DNA of 64,000 nucleotides, taken from NCBI GenBank assembly GCA_017617545.1, contig JAFZVZ010000035.1, positions 39,347 to 103,346 of the forward strand, written 5' to 3'. The DNA is from Lachnospiraceae bacterium. Lineage in GTDB: Bacteria > Bacillota > Clostridia > Lachnospirales > Lachnospiraceae. Below are positions 26,025 through 34,931 of the stretch, piece by piece. Position 1 is the stretch's first letter, and the number at the start of each line of letters is the position of its first letter. A program made the position numbers and the translations under genes. The notes beneath the pieces were generated by a model. That model made no database searches. It worked only from the letters and a program-made list of their open reading frames with translations, and was not told where the DNA came from.

Positions 26025-26711
26025 ATGTTTACCGGAATTGTGGAAGAGGTCGGAATTGTGCGGCAGGTGATCACCGGCAGCCGTTCCGGAGAGATTGCGA
26101 TACAGGCCCGCAAGGTGCTTGCCGGAACGAAGATCGGCGATTCGATCGCCGTGAACGGCGTGTGCCTGACGGTGACGGGGCTGTCGTCGGACGGTTTTAC
26201 GGCGGATGTCATGCCGGAGACGCTTCGGCGCAGTAACCTCGGAAGCCTTCGCAAGGGAAGCCCGGTCGACCTGGAGCGGGCGATGGCCGCGGACGGAAGG
26301 TTCGGCGGTCACATCGTGTCCGGCCACATCGACGGCACGGGCCGGATCGCGCAGATGAAGCGGGATGAGAACGCCGTTGTCGTGACGATCGCCGCGGCAA
26401 GGGAGCTGCTGGCGCTCGTCGTGGAGAAGGGCTCGATCGCGATCGACGGCATCAGCCTGACGGTCGCTTCGGTGAGTGACACGGAATTTTCCGTATCCAT
26501 CATACCGCACACGGCGGACGAGACGGTTCTGCTCCGGAAGGCAGCGGGCGACACCGTCAACCTGGAGACCGACATCGTCGGCAAATACGTACAAAAACTG
26601 TTGCGCTTGGGAAACGCGGGAGCGAATGAGGGCGCGGGGAACAGCCTCGAAGGCGGAGCCTCGGGCGACGGTGTGACCATGGACCTTCTGGCGCGCAACG
26701 GGTTTTTATAA
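26025..26711 (+). CDS. ribE: Riboflavin synthase, alpha chain
   Basis: A 228-residue enzyme with two lumazine-binding repeats, the first starting MFTGIVEEVG and the second after HIVSGHIDGTG. It dismutates two lumazines into riboflavin. ATG 26025 is at the invariant family N-terminus with GAGGTG upstream; a GTG three codons earlier is in frame. The C-terminus carries about 15 extra Gly-rich residues. Confidence 0.96.
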   Translation: MFTGIVEEVGIVRQVITGSRSGEIAIQARKVLAGTKIGDSIAVNGVCLTVTGLSSDGFTADVMPETLRRSNLGSLRKGSPVDLERAMAADGRFGGHIVSGHIDGTGRIAQMKRDENAVVVTIAAARELLALVVEKGSIAIDGISLTVASVSDTEFSVSIIPHTADETVLLRKAAGDTVNLETDIVGKYVQKLLRLGNAGANEGAGNSLEGGASGDGVTMDLLARNGFL

Positions 26712-26771
26712 AACGAATTACAGCGGTATTATCCGCGAAAGCCATCGTGGAAATGCGAGGTGATATAACCG

Positions 26772-27986
26772 ATGGAGTTTCAATACAATACGATCCCCGA
26801 GGCGATCGAGGCGCTCAGGGCAGGCAAACTGATCCTGTGCACCGACGATCCCGACCGGGAGAACGAGGGTGACCTGATCTGCGCGGCGCAGTTTGCGACG
26901 ACGGAAAATGTCAACTTTATGGCGCAGTACGGGCGCGGCCTGATCTGCATGCCGCTGTCCGTCGACATTGCGAGAAAGCTGAATCTTCCGCAGATGGTCT
27001 CGGAAAATACGGACAACCACTGCACGGCATTTACCGTATCGATCGACCATGTGAAGACGACGACGGGCATCTCGGCGGAGGAGAGAGGATTTACCTGCCG
27101 CGCGTGCGCGGATCCCGACACGAAGCCCGAGGATCTGCGAAGACCGGGGCATGTGTTCCCGCTCACGGCGAGAAAGGGCGGCGTGCTTGCGCGCAACGGT
27201 CACACGGAGGCGACGGTTGACCTGTGCCGGCTGGCGGGACTTCGTGAGTGCGGCCTCTGCTGTGAGGTAATGCGCGATGACGGAACGATGATGCGCACGC
27301 CGGAGCTGCAGGAGATGGCGCGGAAGTTCGGACTGTGCTTTATCACGATCCGCGATCTGCAGAATTACTTACGGCGCTATGAGAACCACATGCAGCGCGC
27401 AGCGGAAGCCAAGCTGCCGACGGCGTACGGCGAGTTTAAAATCTGCGGCTTCGTCAACGACATCACGGGAGAGCACCATGTGGCTCTCGTGTGCGGCGAG
27501 ATCGGCGACGGCGAGGACATTCTCTGCCGCGTACACTCGGAGTGCCTGACCGGCGACGTGTTCGGCTCGGCCCGTTGTGACTGCGGCGAGCAGCTGCACA
27601 CGGCGATGAAGATGGTGCAGAAGGAAGGCCGCGGCATCATCCTGTACATGAGACAGGAGGGCAGAGGCATCGGCCTGATCAACAAATTGAAGGCGTACGA
27701 GCTGCAGGAGATCGGGTACGACACGGTCGACGCCAACCTGAAGCTCGGTTTCGAGGCAGATCTCCGAGAGTACTGGAGCGGAGCGCAGATCCTGCAGAAC
27801 CTCGGCGTCAAGTCGCTTCGGCTTCTCACGAACAACCCGAGCAAGATCTACGGCCTTGAGGGCTTTGACTTCAAGATCAAGGAGCGTGTGCCGATCGAGA
27901 TCGAGCCGGGGCGGTATGATCTGCGGTACATGAAGACCAAGCAGGACCGCATGGGCCACATTTTTAATGAGATCAAGCTGGACTGA
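26772..27986 (+). CDS. ribBA: Bifunctional DHBP synthase / GTP cyclohydrolase II RibBA
   Basis: A 404-residue fusion. The N-terminal half makes dihydroxybutanone phosphate ([18 protein letters not shown]); the C-terminal half opens GTP ([20 protein letters not shown] zinc motif, RQEGRGIGL). GAGGTGAT lies before ATG. It supplies both starting materials of the pathway. Confidence 0.97.
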   Translation: MEFQYNTIPEAIEALRAGKLILCTDDPDRENEGDLICAAQFATTENVNFMAQYGRGLICMPLSVDIARKLNLPQMVSENTDNHCTAFTVSIDHVKTTTGISAEERGFTCRACADPDTKPEDLRRPGHVFPLTARKGGVLARNGHTEATVDLCRLAGLRECGLCCEVMRDDGTMMRTPELQEMARKFGLCFITIRDLQNYLRRYENHMQRAAEAKLPTAYGEFKICGFVNDITGEHHVALVCGEIGDGEDILCRVHSECLTGDVFGSARCDCGEQLHTAMKMVQKEGRGIILYMRQEGRGIGLINKLKAYELQEIGYDTVDANLKLGFEADLREYWSGAQILQNLGVKSLRLLTNNPSKIYGLEGFDFKIKERVPIEIEPGRYDLRYMKTKQDRMGHIFNEIKLD

Positions 27987-28063
27987 TACAGACTGCTGAA
28001 ACATAGAAACAACTAAAGACTACAACAGTAGAACAAAAACATATCTCAAGGGAGGACATCAAC

Positions 28064-28534
28064 ATGAGCATTCGTTTGCTGGAAGGTCAGGTAGTTGCCC
28101 CGAAGGGCATGAAGGTAGGTATCGTTGCATCGAGATTTAACGCGTTTATCGTGCAGAAGCTTCTGGACGGCGCGGTGGACGGTCTGGTCCGCCACGGTGT
28201 GGAGGAGGCCAACATCGACGCTGCGTGGGTTCCCGGCGCGTTCGAGATCCCGATCGTTGCGCAGACCATGGCGAAGAGCGGCAAGTACGACGCAGTCATC
28301 TGTGTCGGCGCGGTCATCCGCGGTTCGACGTCGCACTACGAGCTCGTCGTGAACGAGACGGCCAAGGGTATCGCACAGGCAGGCCTTTCGTCGGGAGTTC
28401 CGGTACTCTTCGGCGTGATCACCACGGAAAATATCGAGCAGGCCATTGAGCGCGCAGGCTCCAAGGCGGGCAACAAGGGTTACGACTGTGCCCTCAGCGC
28501 GATCGAGATGGTCAACCTGATGAAGATGGTCTGA
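28064..28534 (+). CDS. ribH: 6,7-dimethyl-8-ribityllumazine synthase
   Basis: A 156-residue enzyme whose subunits form a capsid-like shell. Motifs are [37 protein letters not shown] and [14 protein letters not shown] precedes ATG by eight bases. It is the last gene of the rib operon, followed by a strong terminator. Confidence 0.97.
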   Translation: MSIRLLEGQVVAPKGMKVGIVASRFNAFIVQKLLDGAVDGLVRHGVEEANIDAAWVPGAFEIPIVAQTMAKSGKYDAVICVGAVIRGSTSHYELVVNETAKGIAQAGLSSGVPVLFGVITTENIEQAIERAGSKAGNKGYDCALSAIEMVNLMKMV

Positions 28535-28561
28535 TCGCGAAAACGGTTATTTATGAAGTCG

Positions 28562-28603
28562 AAATGGGAAAATGTCGGAAATAGCGACATTTTCCCATTT
28601 TTC
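28562..28603 (+). terminator. Terminator of the rib operon built from an inverted octamer pair
   Basis: A perfect 16-bp stem with a 7-base loop and a T run. Each arm contains the dispersed octamer: GGAAAATG at 28567-28574 and CATTTTCC at 28588-28595. Confidence 0.9.
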
Positions 28604-28658
28604 TGTTGTTGCGACGGAGAGGGAAAACGCAAATGCGAAAATCCCCCCGAAAATTACA

Positions 28659-28687
28659 TTGTTAACCAACTTTTTTTGGTATATTAT
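28659..28687 (+). promoter_or_regulatory. Promoter of the GGDEF gene
   Basis: TTGTTA, 17 bases, TATTAT, 67 bases before the inferred TTG start. Confidence 0.7.
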
Positions 28688-28754
28688 ATTATTAAATCTA
28701 TGTGCAACAGAAAAAATGCGTAATTGCGTAATACGGACAAAGGGGGCGGTGCGA

Positions 28755-30398
28755 TTGAAACAGATAGCTGAATTTATGGTTAGACAGTGCAAAAAGCTTT
28801 CGGATCGAAGAGTCATTGCACTGGGTATTTTTGTGTTCTATCTGATGGTCGGCTTCGGCATCCTGATGGTCCGCATGAGCCGCATGAAGAGACGTATCAC
28901 AAAGGAATTTTCCGGAGCGATCGCGGATAAGAGCGCGGAGGAGCTGCGGCATATGGTCGCGTTCGTAGCGATCTACCTGGTGATCGGTCTGGTCGTATAT
29001 TATGTCATCCAGATGATCTGGGCGTACAACCAGCGGAAGACGACGGCACTGATCAATAATGTGGAAAACCTGCTGATGGACGCTGCCTATAAGCCGGAAA
29101 ATTTCCAGCTGGCGATGGAGGAGATGAACCGGTACTGCAGCTCGGCGGTGACGGCGCTCGTGTACGAGGAGGATGACACCCACAAGACGAAGATCATCGG
29201 CGACAGCGAGATGCGACGCGGAATATACAGCGCGGCGCACGAGAGGCGGCTGGATCTGTATGCATGCGCGGCGGAGCACCCGAACGGCGCGATCTTGCGG
29301 CCGACACGGAAAATGAAACGCGATTTTCCGCTGACATACGCGTTCATGGAGCAGTACCACGCGGACAATATCATCCTGGTGCCCGTGCTCGGTACAAACG
29401 GGGAAGTGCGCGACGTGGCCGGCATGGCGCATTCGGCGAGACCGCGGTATGCGCTCGAGCTTCTGAAGTCGCTGGCGTGCCCGATGTCCTTGGCAATGCA
29501 CAACTACCGGTATTTTACGGTTGTCAAGAATTCCGGAACAACGGATGCCCTGACCGGTCTTCAGAACCGTCTCGCGTTCGACCGGTGGATGGAGCAGACC
29601 AACGCCGACGGCATGATCCGCTTCGGCTGCGTATATATCGATGTGAATGAGCTGCACACGATCAACAACCGCGACGGTCATGAGGCGGGCGACCGCATGC
29701 TGATCGAGATCGCGAAGCTTCTGCTGGCGCAGTTCGCGGTGGATACCGTGTATCGCATCGGCGGCGATGAGTTTGTCGTGGTCTCCGAGAAGATGGAGAA
29801 GAAGGAGATGGAGTCGCGGATGGCGATGGTCGATCGAATTCTCGCGCAGAAGAACTATTACATCTCCTACGGTCTGGCGTGGGATACGGACAGCTTCAAT
29901 CCGAAGGAGCTCGTGCACGTTGCGGAGGAGCGCATGTACGAGGCGAAGTTCCTCTACTACCAGCGCAAGGAGCAGCGCAACTTAGACGCGATGCCGGAGG
30001 CGGAGATGGTGAAGGGCGAGGCGTCCGAGGAGGCGGTGCGCACCTTTACCGATGTCGCATGGCAGCATTTCCGCGGCGTCTTCGAGGTCGACCCGGTCAC
30101 GGACACGGCGAAGTGCCTCTTCCTGCCGAACTATTTCTACGATGTGCTCGTCAAGAGCGGCGGTTCCTTCCGCAAGGGCTGCTACGCGTATGTGGAAGCC
30201 ATGGTGGACAAGGCGTACTTCCGTGCGATCGACGAGTTCTTCAACTATGAGCAGCTGATGCAGATGCTCGACCGCGGCGAGGAGCCGATCGTACGGTACC
30301 GCCGTATCGACGGACAGGGTATCGCGGTGCGCGTGTATCCTTTGGAAAATTACTCGGAAACAAGGCACATGCTCTGGATCCTGGAGACGATCAACTGA
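28755..30398 (+). CDS. Membrane-bound GGDEF-domain protein, probable diguanylate cyclase
   Basis: A 547-residue protein with two N-terminal membrane helices, a GAF-like middle part (about 90-250), a GGDEF domain (DALTGLQNR, NRDGHEAGDRM, RIGGDEFVVV near residue 335) and a C-terminal extension of about 130 residues with PAS-like character. The intact GGDEF motif supports c-di-GMP synthesis. TTG 28755 is chosen as start: AGGGGG lies eight bases before it, and ATG-type starts farther up would lie before the promoter. Confidence 0.8.
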   Translation: MKQIAEFMVRQCKKLSDRRVIALGIFVFYLMVGFGILMVRMSRMKRRITKEFSGAIADKSAEELRHMVAFVAIYLVIGLVVYYVIQMIWAYNQRKTTALINNVENLLMDAAYKPENFQLAMEEMNRYCSSAVTALVYEEDDTHKTKIIGDSEMRRGIYSAAHERRLDLYACAAEHPNGAILRPTRKMKRDFPLTYAFMEQYHADNIILVPVLGTNGEVRDVAGMAHSARPRYALELLKSLACPMSLAMHNYRYFTVVKNSGTTDALTGLQNRLAFDRWMEQTNADGMIRFGCVYIDVNELHTINNRDGHEAGDRMLIEIAKLLLAQFAVDTVYRIGGDEFVVVSEKMEKKEMESRMAMVDRILAQKNYYISYGLAWDTDSFNPKELVHVAEERMYEAKFLYYQRKEQRNLDAMPEAEMVKGEASEEAVRTFTDVAWQHFRGVFEVDPVTDTAKCLFLPNYFYDVLVKSGGSFRKGCYAYVEAMVDKAYFRAIDEFFNYEQLMQMLDRGEEPIVRYRRIDGQGIAVRVYPLENYSETRHMLWILETIN

Positions 30399-30404
30399 CA
30401 TTCG

Positions 30405-30468
30405 GCGGAAAATGCGCGGTTTTGCCGCGAATGAGGGTGAAATCCTTGACTTTCGGCGCATTTTCCGC
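30405..30468. repeat. 13-bp inverted repeat carrying the octamer, across the tRNA-Ala promoter
   Basis: GCGGAAAATGCGC at 30405-30417 and its exact complement at 30456-30468, 38 bases apart. The right arm fills most of the spacer of the tRNA-Ala promoter. Confidence 0.85.
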
Positions 30469-30474
30469 TTAAAT
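30446..30474 (+). promoter_or_regulatory. Promoter of tRNA-Ala
   Basis: TTGACT, 17 bases, TTAAAT, 17 bases before the tRNA. Confidence 0.65.
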
Positions 30475-30491
30475 AATCTTGTATTGCAAGC

Positions 30492-30564
30492 GGGGCGTTA
30501 GCGCAGTTGGGAGCGCACAACACTGGCAGTGTTGGGGTCACGGGTTCAAGTCCCGTACGCTCCA
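30492..30564 (+). tRNA. tRNA-Ala (anticodon GGC)
   Basis: A 73-base tRNA. Acceptor GGGGCGT/ACGCTCC (one G-T pair), anticodon stem CAACA/TGTTG with loop CTGGCAG and anticodon GGC, T-arm ACGGG-TTCAAGT-CCCGT. CCA is not encoded. Confidence 0.96.
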
Positions 30565-30565
30565 T

Positions 30566-30606
30566 AATCCGAACCTTTTCTTACGGCGAGGGTTCGGATT
30601 TGTTTT
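30566..30606 (+). terminator. Terminator of tRNA-Ala
   Basis: AATCCGAACC and GGTTCGGATT pair, followed by TGTTTT. Confidence 0.8.
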
Positions 30607-30654
30607 ATAACGCAGAATTAAAATTCTCGGAAAGTATTGAGGAGGGAAGGTAAC

Positions 30655-32010
30655 ATGAGGAAAATAAGTGCATTGCTCCTGGTGCTCATCCTGCTTCTTG
30701 GATGCATCGGATTGGCAGCGGCCGCGGACGAAGGGGACCTGCCGATTGATGTGAAGCCGCCGCAGAACGTTTCGGTCAACTGGATGGAGGAAAATGATTC
30801 CCCGACCACCATGTCGTTTTCGTTCAGCATTGATCCGCAGATGTCGCAGGCATTGATCGCGATCGACCAGGCGAGAGATGCCGGGTTATTGGAGACTATG
30901 CTTAAGCAGTACGGCGTCTCCGATGTCTATGTGAACATTCAGATTGACTGGGCGCTTGACGATGTGAACGATCCGGTCAGCGGATGGCATTATAATGAGT
31001 ATTGGGACGACAAGTACGGCATGGGCTTAGGCAAGGATGAAAACGGTCGTTACCGCTGTAGTGAGTGGGATATCGTTGAATGGGGTCTGAATAGTCTGGA
31101 TACCGTGCAGACGTACTGGATCATGCGCGGCGTTCCGGATGACGACCGCTGGAACGGTATACCCGAGGACGGTACTCCCGGCGTTAAGGATCAGCTTCGC
31201 CCGGATCAGTACGAGTACTATGATGATAATGTCCATATTGATTTTACGAAGCACACCGCGTACTTCCGTGTCCGTTACGCATTGACGGCAGTCAAGGAGA
31301 CTGAGGAGGGAATACAGTATCTGAACAAATTCTCCGATTGGTCCGAAACCGTATGTTACGGCAAGGATGTCGTGGCGTACACCCCGATCAAGGCCGGCGA
31401 TATCGCGGCACCGGAGATCACCGATCTCCACATGACGGATAAGGAATTCAACGACAATCCGATCGTTGCTTTCACCCTCACGGTTCCGGACGCGCTCTCG
31501 AAGATGGCAGTCGATGCTGCCGCACACGGCGGCTACATCTCGATTGAAACGGAAGCCCGCGTAAAGGGTGATACGGAATGGGTCGGTATGGGCAATGCCG
31601 ACTGGGAGATCAAGACCGGAGAGATGGAATGCGCGCTTGTCACGCTGATCAGCGAGAACCATCCGAAGATTGCGAAGGATACCCCGATCGAGCTCCGTTG
31701 CCGCTATCGCTGCGGTCAGCCCGGTCAGGATGATGTGTTCTCAGACTACTCGAAGGTGCTGACCTTTGAGACCACTGAGATCGGAAACGACCCGCAGCCT
31801 ACACCGCCGGAAGTAACGGTTACGCCGAAGCCTGAAGAGAAGAAGGATGAGGCCAAGAAGGACAAGTGCCCGCTCTGCGGATTCTGCCCGCAGCCTCTGG
31901 GACTGTGCATCTTCATCTGGATCGCGATCATCATCGTGATCGCGGTGGTTGTCATCATCGTGGTGAAGAAGAGCAAGAAGGATGACGCGGGAGAGAAGAA
32001 ACGCGGTTGA
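30655..32010 (+). CDS. Secreted, membrane-anchored protein of unknown function
   Basis: A 451-residue protein with a signal peptide that includes a possible lipobox (LLLGC), a large acidic extracellular body rich in Trp, Tyr and Asp, a Pro/Thr linker, a short Cys cluster (KCPLCGFCPQPLGLC), one membrane helix and a Lys-rich tail. The layout matches the surface protein at 891. ATG 30655 has GGAGGGAAGG upstream; six earlier in-frame codons lack a site. Its two similar halves may be Ig-like or fibronectin-like, which I infer only from spacing. Confidence 0.65.
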   Translation: MRKISALLLVLILLLGCIGLAAAADEGDLPIDVKPPQNVSVNWMEENDSPTTMSFSFSIDPQMSQALIAIDQARDAGLLETMLKQYGVSDVYVNIQIDWALDDVNDPVSGWHYNEYWDDKYGMGLGKDENGRYRCSEWDIVEWGLNSLDTVQTYWIMRGVPDDDRWNGIPEDGTPGVKDQLRPDQYEYYDDNVHIDFTKHTAYFRVRYALTAVKETEEGIQYLNKFSDWSETVCYGKDVVAYTPIKAGDIAAPEITDLHMTDKEFNDNPIVAFTLTVPDALSKMAVDAAAHGGYISIETEARVKGDTEWVGMGNADWEIKTGEMECALVTLISENHPKIAKDTPIELRCRYRCGQPGQDDVFSDYSKVLTFETTEIGNDPQPTPPEVTVTPKPEEKKDEAKKDKCPLCGFCPQPLGLCIFIWIAIIIVIAVVVIIVVKKSKKDDAGEKKRG

Positions 32011-32065
32011 GTTGAGGGAGTGGTCAGGCAACCGCTTCCGAGATCGATAACAGAACATAATAAGC

Positions 32066-32100
32066 AACGCCCGGGGAAGTGAGTTCTCCGGGCGTTCGTT
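32066..32100 (+). terminator. Probable terminator between convergent genes
   Basis: AACGCCCGG and its complement around GGA/TCC, then a weak T-rich tail. It could serve both directions. Confidence 0.6.
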
Positions 32101-32140
32101 CATGTTATGTTCTGAGATATGTTCCTGTGTTGCTATGCGG

Positions 32141-32725
32141 TCAGGAGTATGTCCGCAGGATTTCCTCCGCCACGTCGCGTTTGGAAATGCAGCGGTCCAT
32201 CGCCTGCTTCTCGATGTAGCGGTGCGCCTGCGGTTCGTCGAGACCGAGCGCGGAGATGAGCTGCCATTTTGCGCGGTTGATGATGCGGATCTCCTCCATC
32301 TTCGCCTCAAAGGAGAGCGATGTCTTCTCGGGACCGCGCAGCCGCTCTCTGGCGGCGGCCATCCACTCGAGAGCAATGGTGAGAACCGGCATGGATGTCG
32401 GCTTCGGCAGCGTAAAGACACCGTGCTCGCCGACGCGGTCGAAGATCTCCGCATGGTGCTCCGACGGGACCATGAGGAGAACAACGGTGCCCGCGGTGGT
32501 TGCGATGTCGACGGCAAAGCGTGTGCCCACCTCGTCGGGAAGCGGCGCGTTGATGATCACGTGATCGTAATGCTGCTCGCCCAGAAGACGCCTTGCCTCA
32601 CTCACGCTCGTCACGGTGCGGACAGGAGTGTAGCGGGCATCGGAGAGGAGCTGCGAGAGAGCCGTATGCACGGTGGATTTCGCCGAAACGACAAGAACGC
32701 TGTAGACTCGTTCCTTCAGGCTCAT
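32141..32725 (-). CDS. ANTAR-domain response regulator (RNA-binding antiterminator)
   Basis: A 194-residue protein. The first 120 residues form a receiver-like domain (VYSVLVVSAKSTVHTALSQL, in which the usual phosphoacceptor region is altered). The C-terminus is a clear ANTAR helix bundle (IINRAKWQLISALGLDEPQA, then HRYIEKQAMDRCISKRDVAEEIL). ANTAR proteins bind paired stem-loops in nascent RNA and prevent termination, typically for nitrogen genes. It lies last in the glutamate synthase/glnA operon, 162 bases after glnA. AAAGGAG precedes ATG. Confidence 0.9.
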   Translation of the reverse strand: MSLKERVYSVLVVSAKSTVHTALSQLLSDARYTPVRTVTSVSEARRLLGEQHYDHVIINAPLPDEVGTRFAVDIATTAGTVVLLMVPSEHHAEIFDRVGEHGVFTLPKPTSMPVLTIALEWMAAARERLRGPEKTSLSFEAKMEEIRIINRAKWQLISALGLDEPQAHRYIEKQAMDRCISKRDVAEEILRTYS

Positions 32726-32786
32726 GGCACACTCCTTTCTCCGGGACGAAGGAAACCGTCACGGTTTTTTGTAAGTTCATATGATA

Positions 32787-32852
32787 TGACAGGCAGCTGT
32801 CACGGTTATCGTTCACCTGACAAATTTGACAGGCAACTGTCACGGTTATCGT
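32787..32852 (-). repeat. Two 26-base direct repeats with internal hairpins upstream of the ANTAR gene
   Basis: Copies at 32787-32812 and 32827-32852 differ at one base and have a period of 40. Each contains TGACAG-N4-CTGTCA, a 6-bp palindrome. A shorter relative, ACCGTGACGGT on the minus strand, lies nearer the gene. They sit 62-127 bases before the ANTAR start and after the glnA stop. Confidence 0.85.
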
Positions 32853-32887
32853 GCGTTTGCAGGATAGGACAGGTCAGCTGCTCCGAT

Positions 32888-34102
32888 TTATCCGCGCTCA
32901 CAGTAGAGATCGAGGATCTCCGCGGGAACATGCTCGCGGATGAAGGAGCTCTCCTCGGCAAATCTGCGCGCATCCGCAAGGTTGTCGGGAAGACGGTCGT
33001 ACTGCGTGAGCGATGCGGCGTCCGCCGTATAGAAGTTGATGTTGGTCGCGGGAGCAAGCTCAAGATTGTCCCGGATGCCTTCCACGCAGGCGTAAATGAT
33101 CAGAGCGAACGCGAGATACGGGTTGGCGGCGGGATCCGGGGAACGGAGCTCCGCGCGCTGGAATTCACCCTGCGCCGCAGGAATGCGGATCAGCTGCGAA
33201 CGGTTCTCGAACGACCAGCTGATGTAGGAGGGAGCCTTGCTCTTGCCGAGGCGGCGATAGGAATCGTCGGTCGGGTTCAGGAACACGGACATTGCCTTGA
33301 CATGCTTTAAGATGCCGGCGAGCATCGGGCATACGTACTTCTCACCGCTCTTGTTCTTCAGGGAAATGTTGATGTGGAAACCGTTGCCGGGCTCCTGTTC
33401 GAGAGGCTTCGGCGAAAAATCGGCGTACAGGCCGTTGCGCTCCGCAACCGTCTTGACGACGCGGCGGAACATCATGACGTTGTCAGCCGCCGTGAGAGGA
33501 TCGGAGTAGTGGACATCGATCTCATTCTGACCGGGACCGACCTCGTGGTGCGAGCTCTCCGGGCGGATGCCCATCTGTTCGAGGGTGAGGCAGATCTCGC
33601 GGCGGATATTTTCCCCGCGATCATACGGAGCGACATCCATGTAACCGGCGTTGTCGTACGGGATCTTCGTAGGGTTGCCGTTCTCGTCCAGACGGAAGAG
33701 GTAGAATTCCTGCTCGGCGCCGAACGAAAACTCGAGATCGGCGGCCTTGGCATCCGCGACGGCCTTCTTCAGAAGTGCGCGCGTGTCGCACGCGAACGGA
33801 GTGCCGTCCGGCCAGGTGATCGAGGAAAACATCTGCATTACGCGGCCGTGCTCAGGGCGCCACGGGAGCGGAGAGAGCGTCTCGGGATCGGGATGAAGGA
33901 ACAGATCGCTCCTTGATTCGTCGCCGAAACCGGCGATCGCGGAGGCATCGATGGCGACGCCGTGCGTGAACGCGCGCGGGAGCTCGTCCGGCATGATGGA
34001 AATGTTCTTCTGTCTGCCGAAGACACCGCAGAAGGCGAGACGGATGAATTTGACATCCTCCTCGCGTGCATACTCGATAACCTCTTCTTTCGTGTAATTC
34101 AT
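32888..34102 (-). CDS. glnA: Glutamine synthetase, type I-like, short form
   Basis: A 404-residue enzyme that makes glutamine from glutamate and ammonia. It starts MNYTKEEVIEYAREEDVKFI and carries FGAEQEFYLF, GPGQNEIDVHYSDPL, PGNGFHINIS and ENRSQLIRIPA. It is shorter than the 440-470 residues of standard GSI. It sits in the leftward operon directly after the glutamate synthase genes, with a perfect hairpin at 34170-34193 in the gap. A second, unrelated type III enzyme is encoded by glnN at 39690. Confidence 0.93.
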   Translation of the reverse strand: MNYTKEEVIEYAREEDVKFIRLAFCGVFGRQKNISIMPDELPRAFTHGVAIDASAIAGFGDESRSDLFLHPDPETLSPLPWRPEHGRVMQMFSSITWPDGTPFACDTRALLKKAVADAKAADLEFSFGAEQEFYLFRLDENGNPTKIPYDNAGYMDVAPYDRGENIRREICLTLEQMGIRPESSHHEVGPGQNEIDVHYSDPLTAADNVMMFRRVVKTVAERNGLYADFSPKPLEQEPGNGFHINISLKNKSGEKYVCPMLAGILKHVKAMSVFLNPTDDSYRRLGKSKAPSYISWSFENRSQLIRIPAAQGEFQRAELRSPDPAANPYLAFALIIYACVEGIRDNLELAPATNINFYTADAASLTQYDRLPDNLADARRFAEESSFIREHVPAEILDLYCERG

Positions 34103-34169
34103 GGTAATTCCTCCTGTCTGTTGCGGTACCCGCCGGGTGCCTGTGCGACCGCGGCGATGATACGCAACT

Positions 34170-34193
34170 GCCGACAGCGGGCTGGCTGTCGGC
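34170..34193 (-). promoter_or_regulatory. Hairpin in the gltB3-glnA gap
   Basis: GCCGACAGC and GCTGTCGGC form a perfect 9-bp stem with a 6-base loop. No T run follows on the minus strand, so it is more likely a processing or stability element than a terminator. Confidence 0.6.
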
Positions 34194-34208
34194 GGTACGT
34201 TATCAATC

Positions 34209-34931
34209 CTAGTTTGCTACATACATCTGTCGGTACGGATTTCTGCTGTCCGGTGTCACCACCGTGAACGGCGCATCCAGCACCTTTTCAAGATCGAGAC
34301 CGAAGTGCTCGCAGTAATCTTTCAGGTAAGGTCTGAGTTCCTCAAGGTCGTCCGCCTCGGCCGGCCGTGCCGTGACCTGAGCGGGGAAGGCGATGTCCCT
34401 GCAGTCCGAGCGAAGGAACATTTTCCCACCGTGCATTCCCGTGCAGGGGAAGTTGCCGACGATCCGCGTCGAGGGTTCCTCAAGGTTGAGAACGACGATG
34501 ACGCCGCCCGCCTGGTATTCGCCGAGGAAGCTTCCGGTATGACCTCCGACGATCATCACCGGGAATTTCTCGTGAAATGCCTTCATGTGGATGCCCGCGC
34601 GATATCCGGCGTTGCCTTTGACGTAGATCCGGCCGCCTCGCATCGCGTAGCCTGCCGCGTCACCGATGTTGCCGTGCACCGCGATGAGACCTTCGTTCAT
34701 CGTGTCGCCGACGGCATCCTGCGCGTTGCCCTCCACCGAGATTGTCGCACCGTTAAGATACGCGCCGAGCGCGTTACCCGGGACACCGTGGATCTCCACG
34801 GAGAGGCCGGACATGCCGGAGGCGATGAAGCGCTGTCCGAGACATCCGTCGATGACACAGTCACCGCCGGCGCCGCGGATGGCGTCGTTGAGTGCTTTAT
34901 GATCCAGACCCTGTGCTTGTATCTTAGTCAT
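34209..34931 (-). CDS. Glutamate synthase GXGXG-domain subunit (archaeal-type split GOGAT)
   Basis: A 240-residue protein equal to the C-terminal beta-helix of large glutamate synthases, with repeated Gly-rich turns (GNALGAYLNGATISVEGNA, HGNIGDAAGYAMRGGRIYVKG split over turns, and GGHTGSFLGEY). It structures the ammonia channel of the enzyme. In this operon it is a separate gene, one base from the FAD oxidoreductase stop, as in archaeal-type split GOGAT. Confidence 0.9.
   Translation of the reverse strand: MTKIQAQGLDHKALNDAIRGAGGDCVIDGCLGQRFIASGMSGLSVEIHGVPGNALGAYLNGATISVEGNAQDAVGDTMNEGLIAVHGNIGDAAGYAMRGGRIYVKGNAGYRAGIHMKAFHEKFPVMIVGGHTGSFLGEYQAGGVIVVLNLEEPSTRIVGNFPCTGMHGGKMFLRSDCRDIAFPAQVTARPAEADDLEELRPYLKDYCEHFGLDLEKVLDAPFTVVTPDSRNPYRQMYVAN

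Noticed and set aside
24864-26594. 576-codon frame antisense to ribD and ribE
   Set aside because: It is Arg/His/Asp-rich nonsense typical of the antisense strand of GC-rich genes, and both sense genes are certain.
32102-33310. Rightward 402-codon frame over the ANTAR and glnA genes
   Set aside because: It runs antisense through two genes and the repeat region with no coding features.
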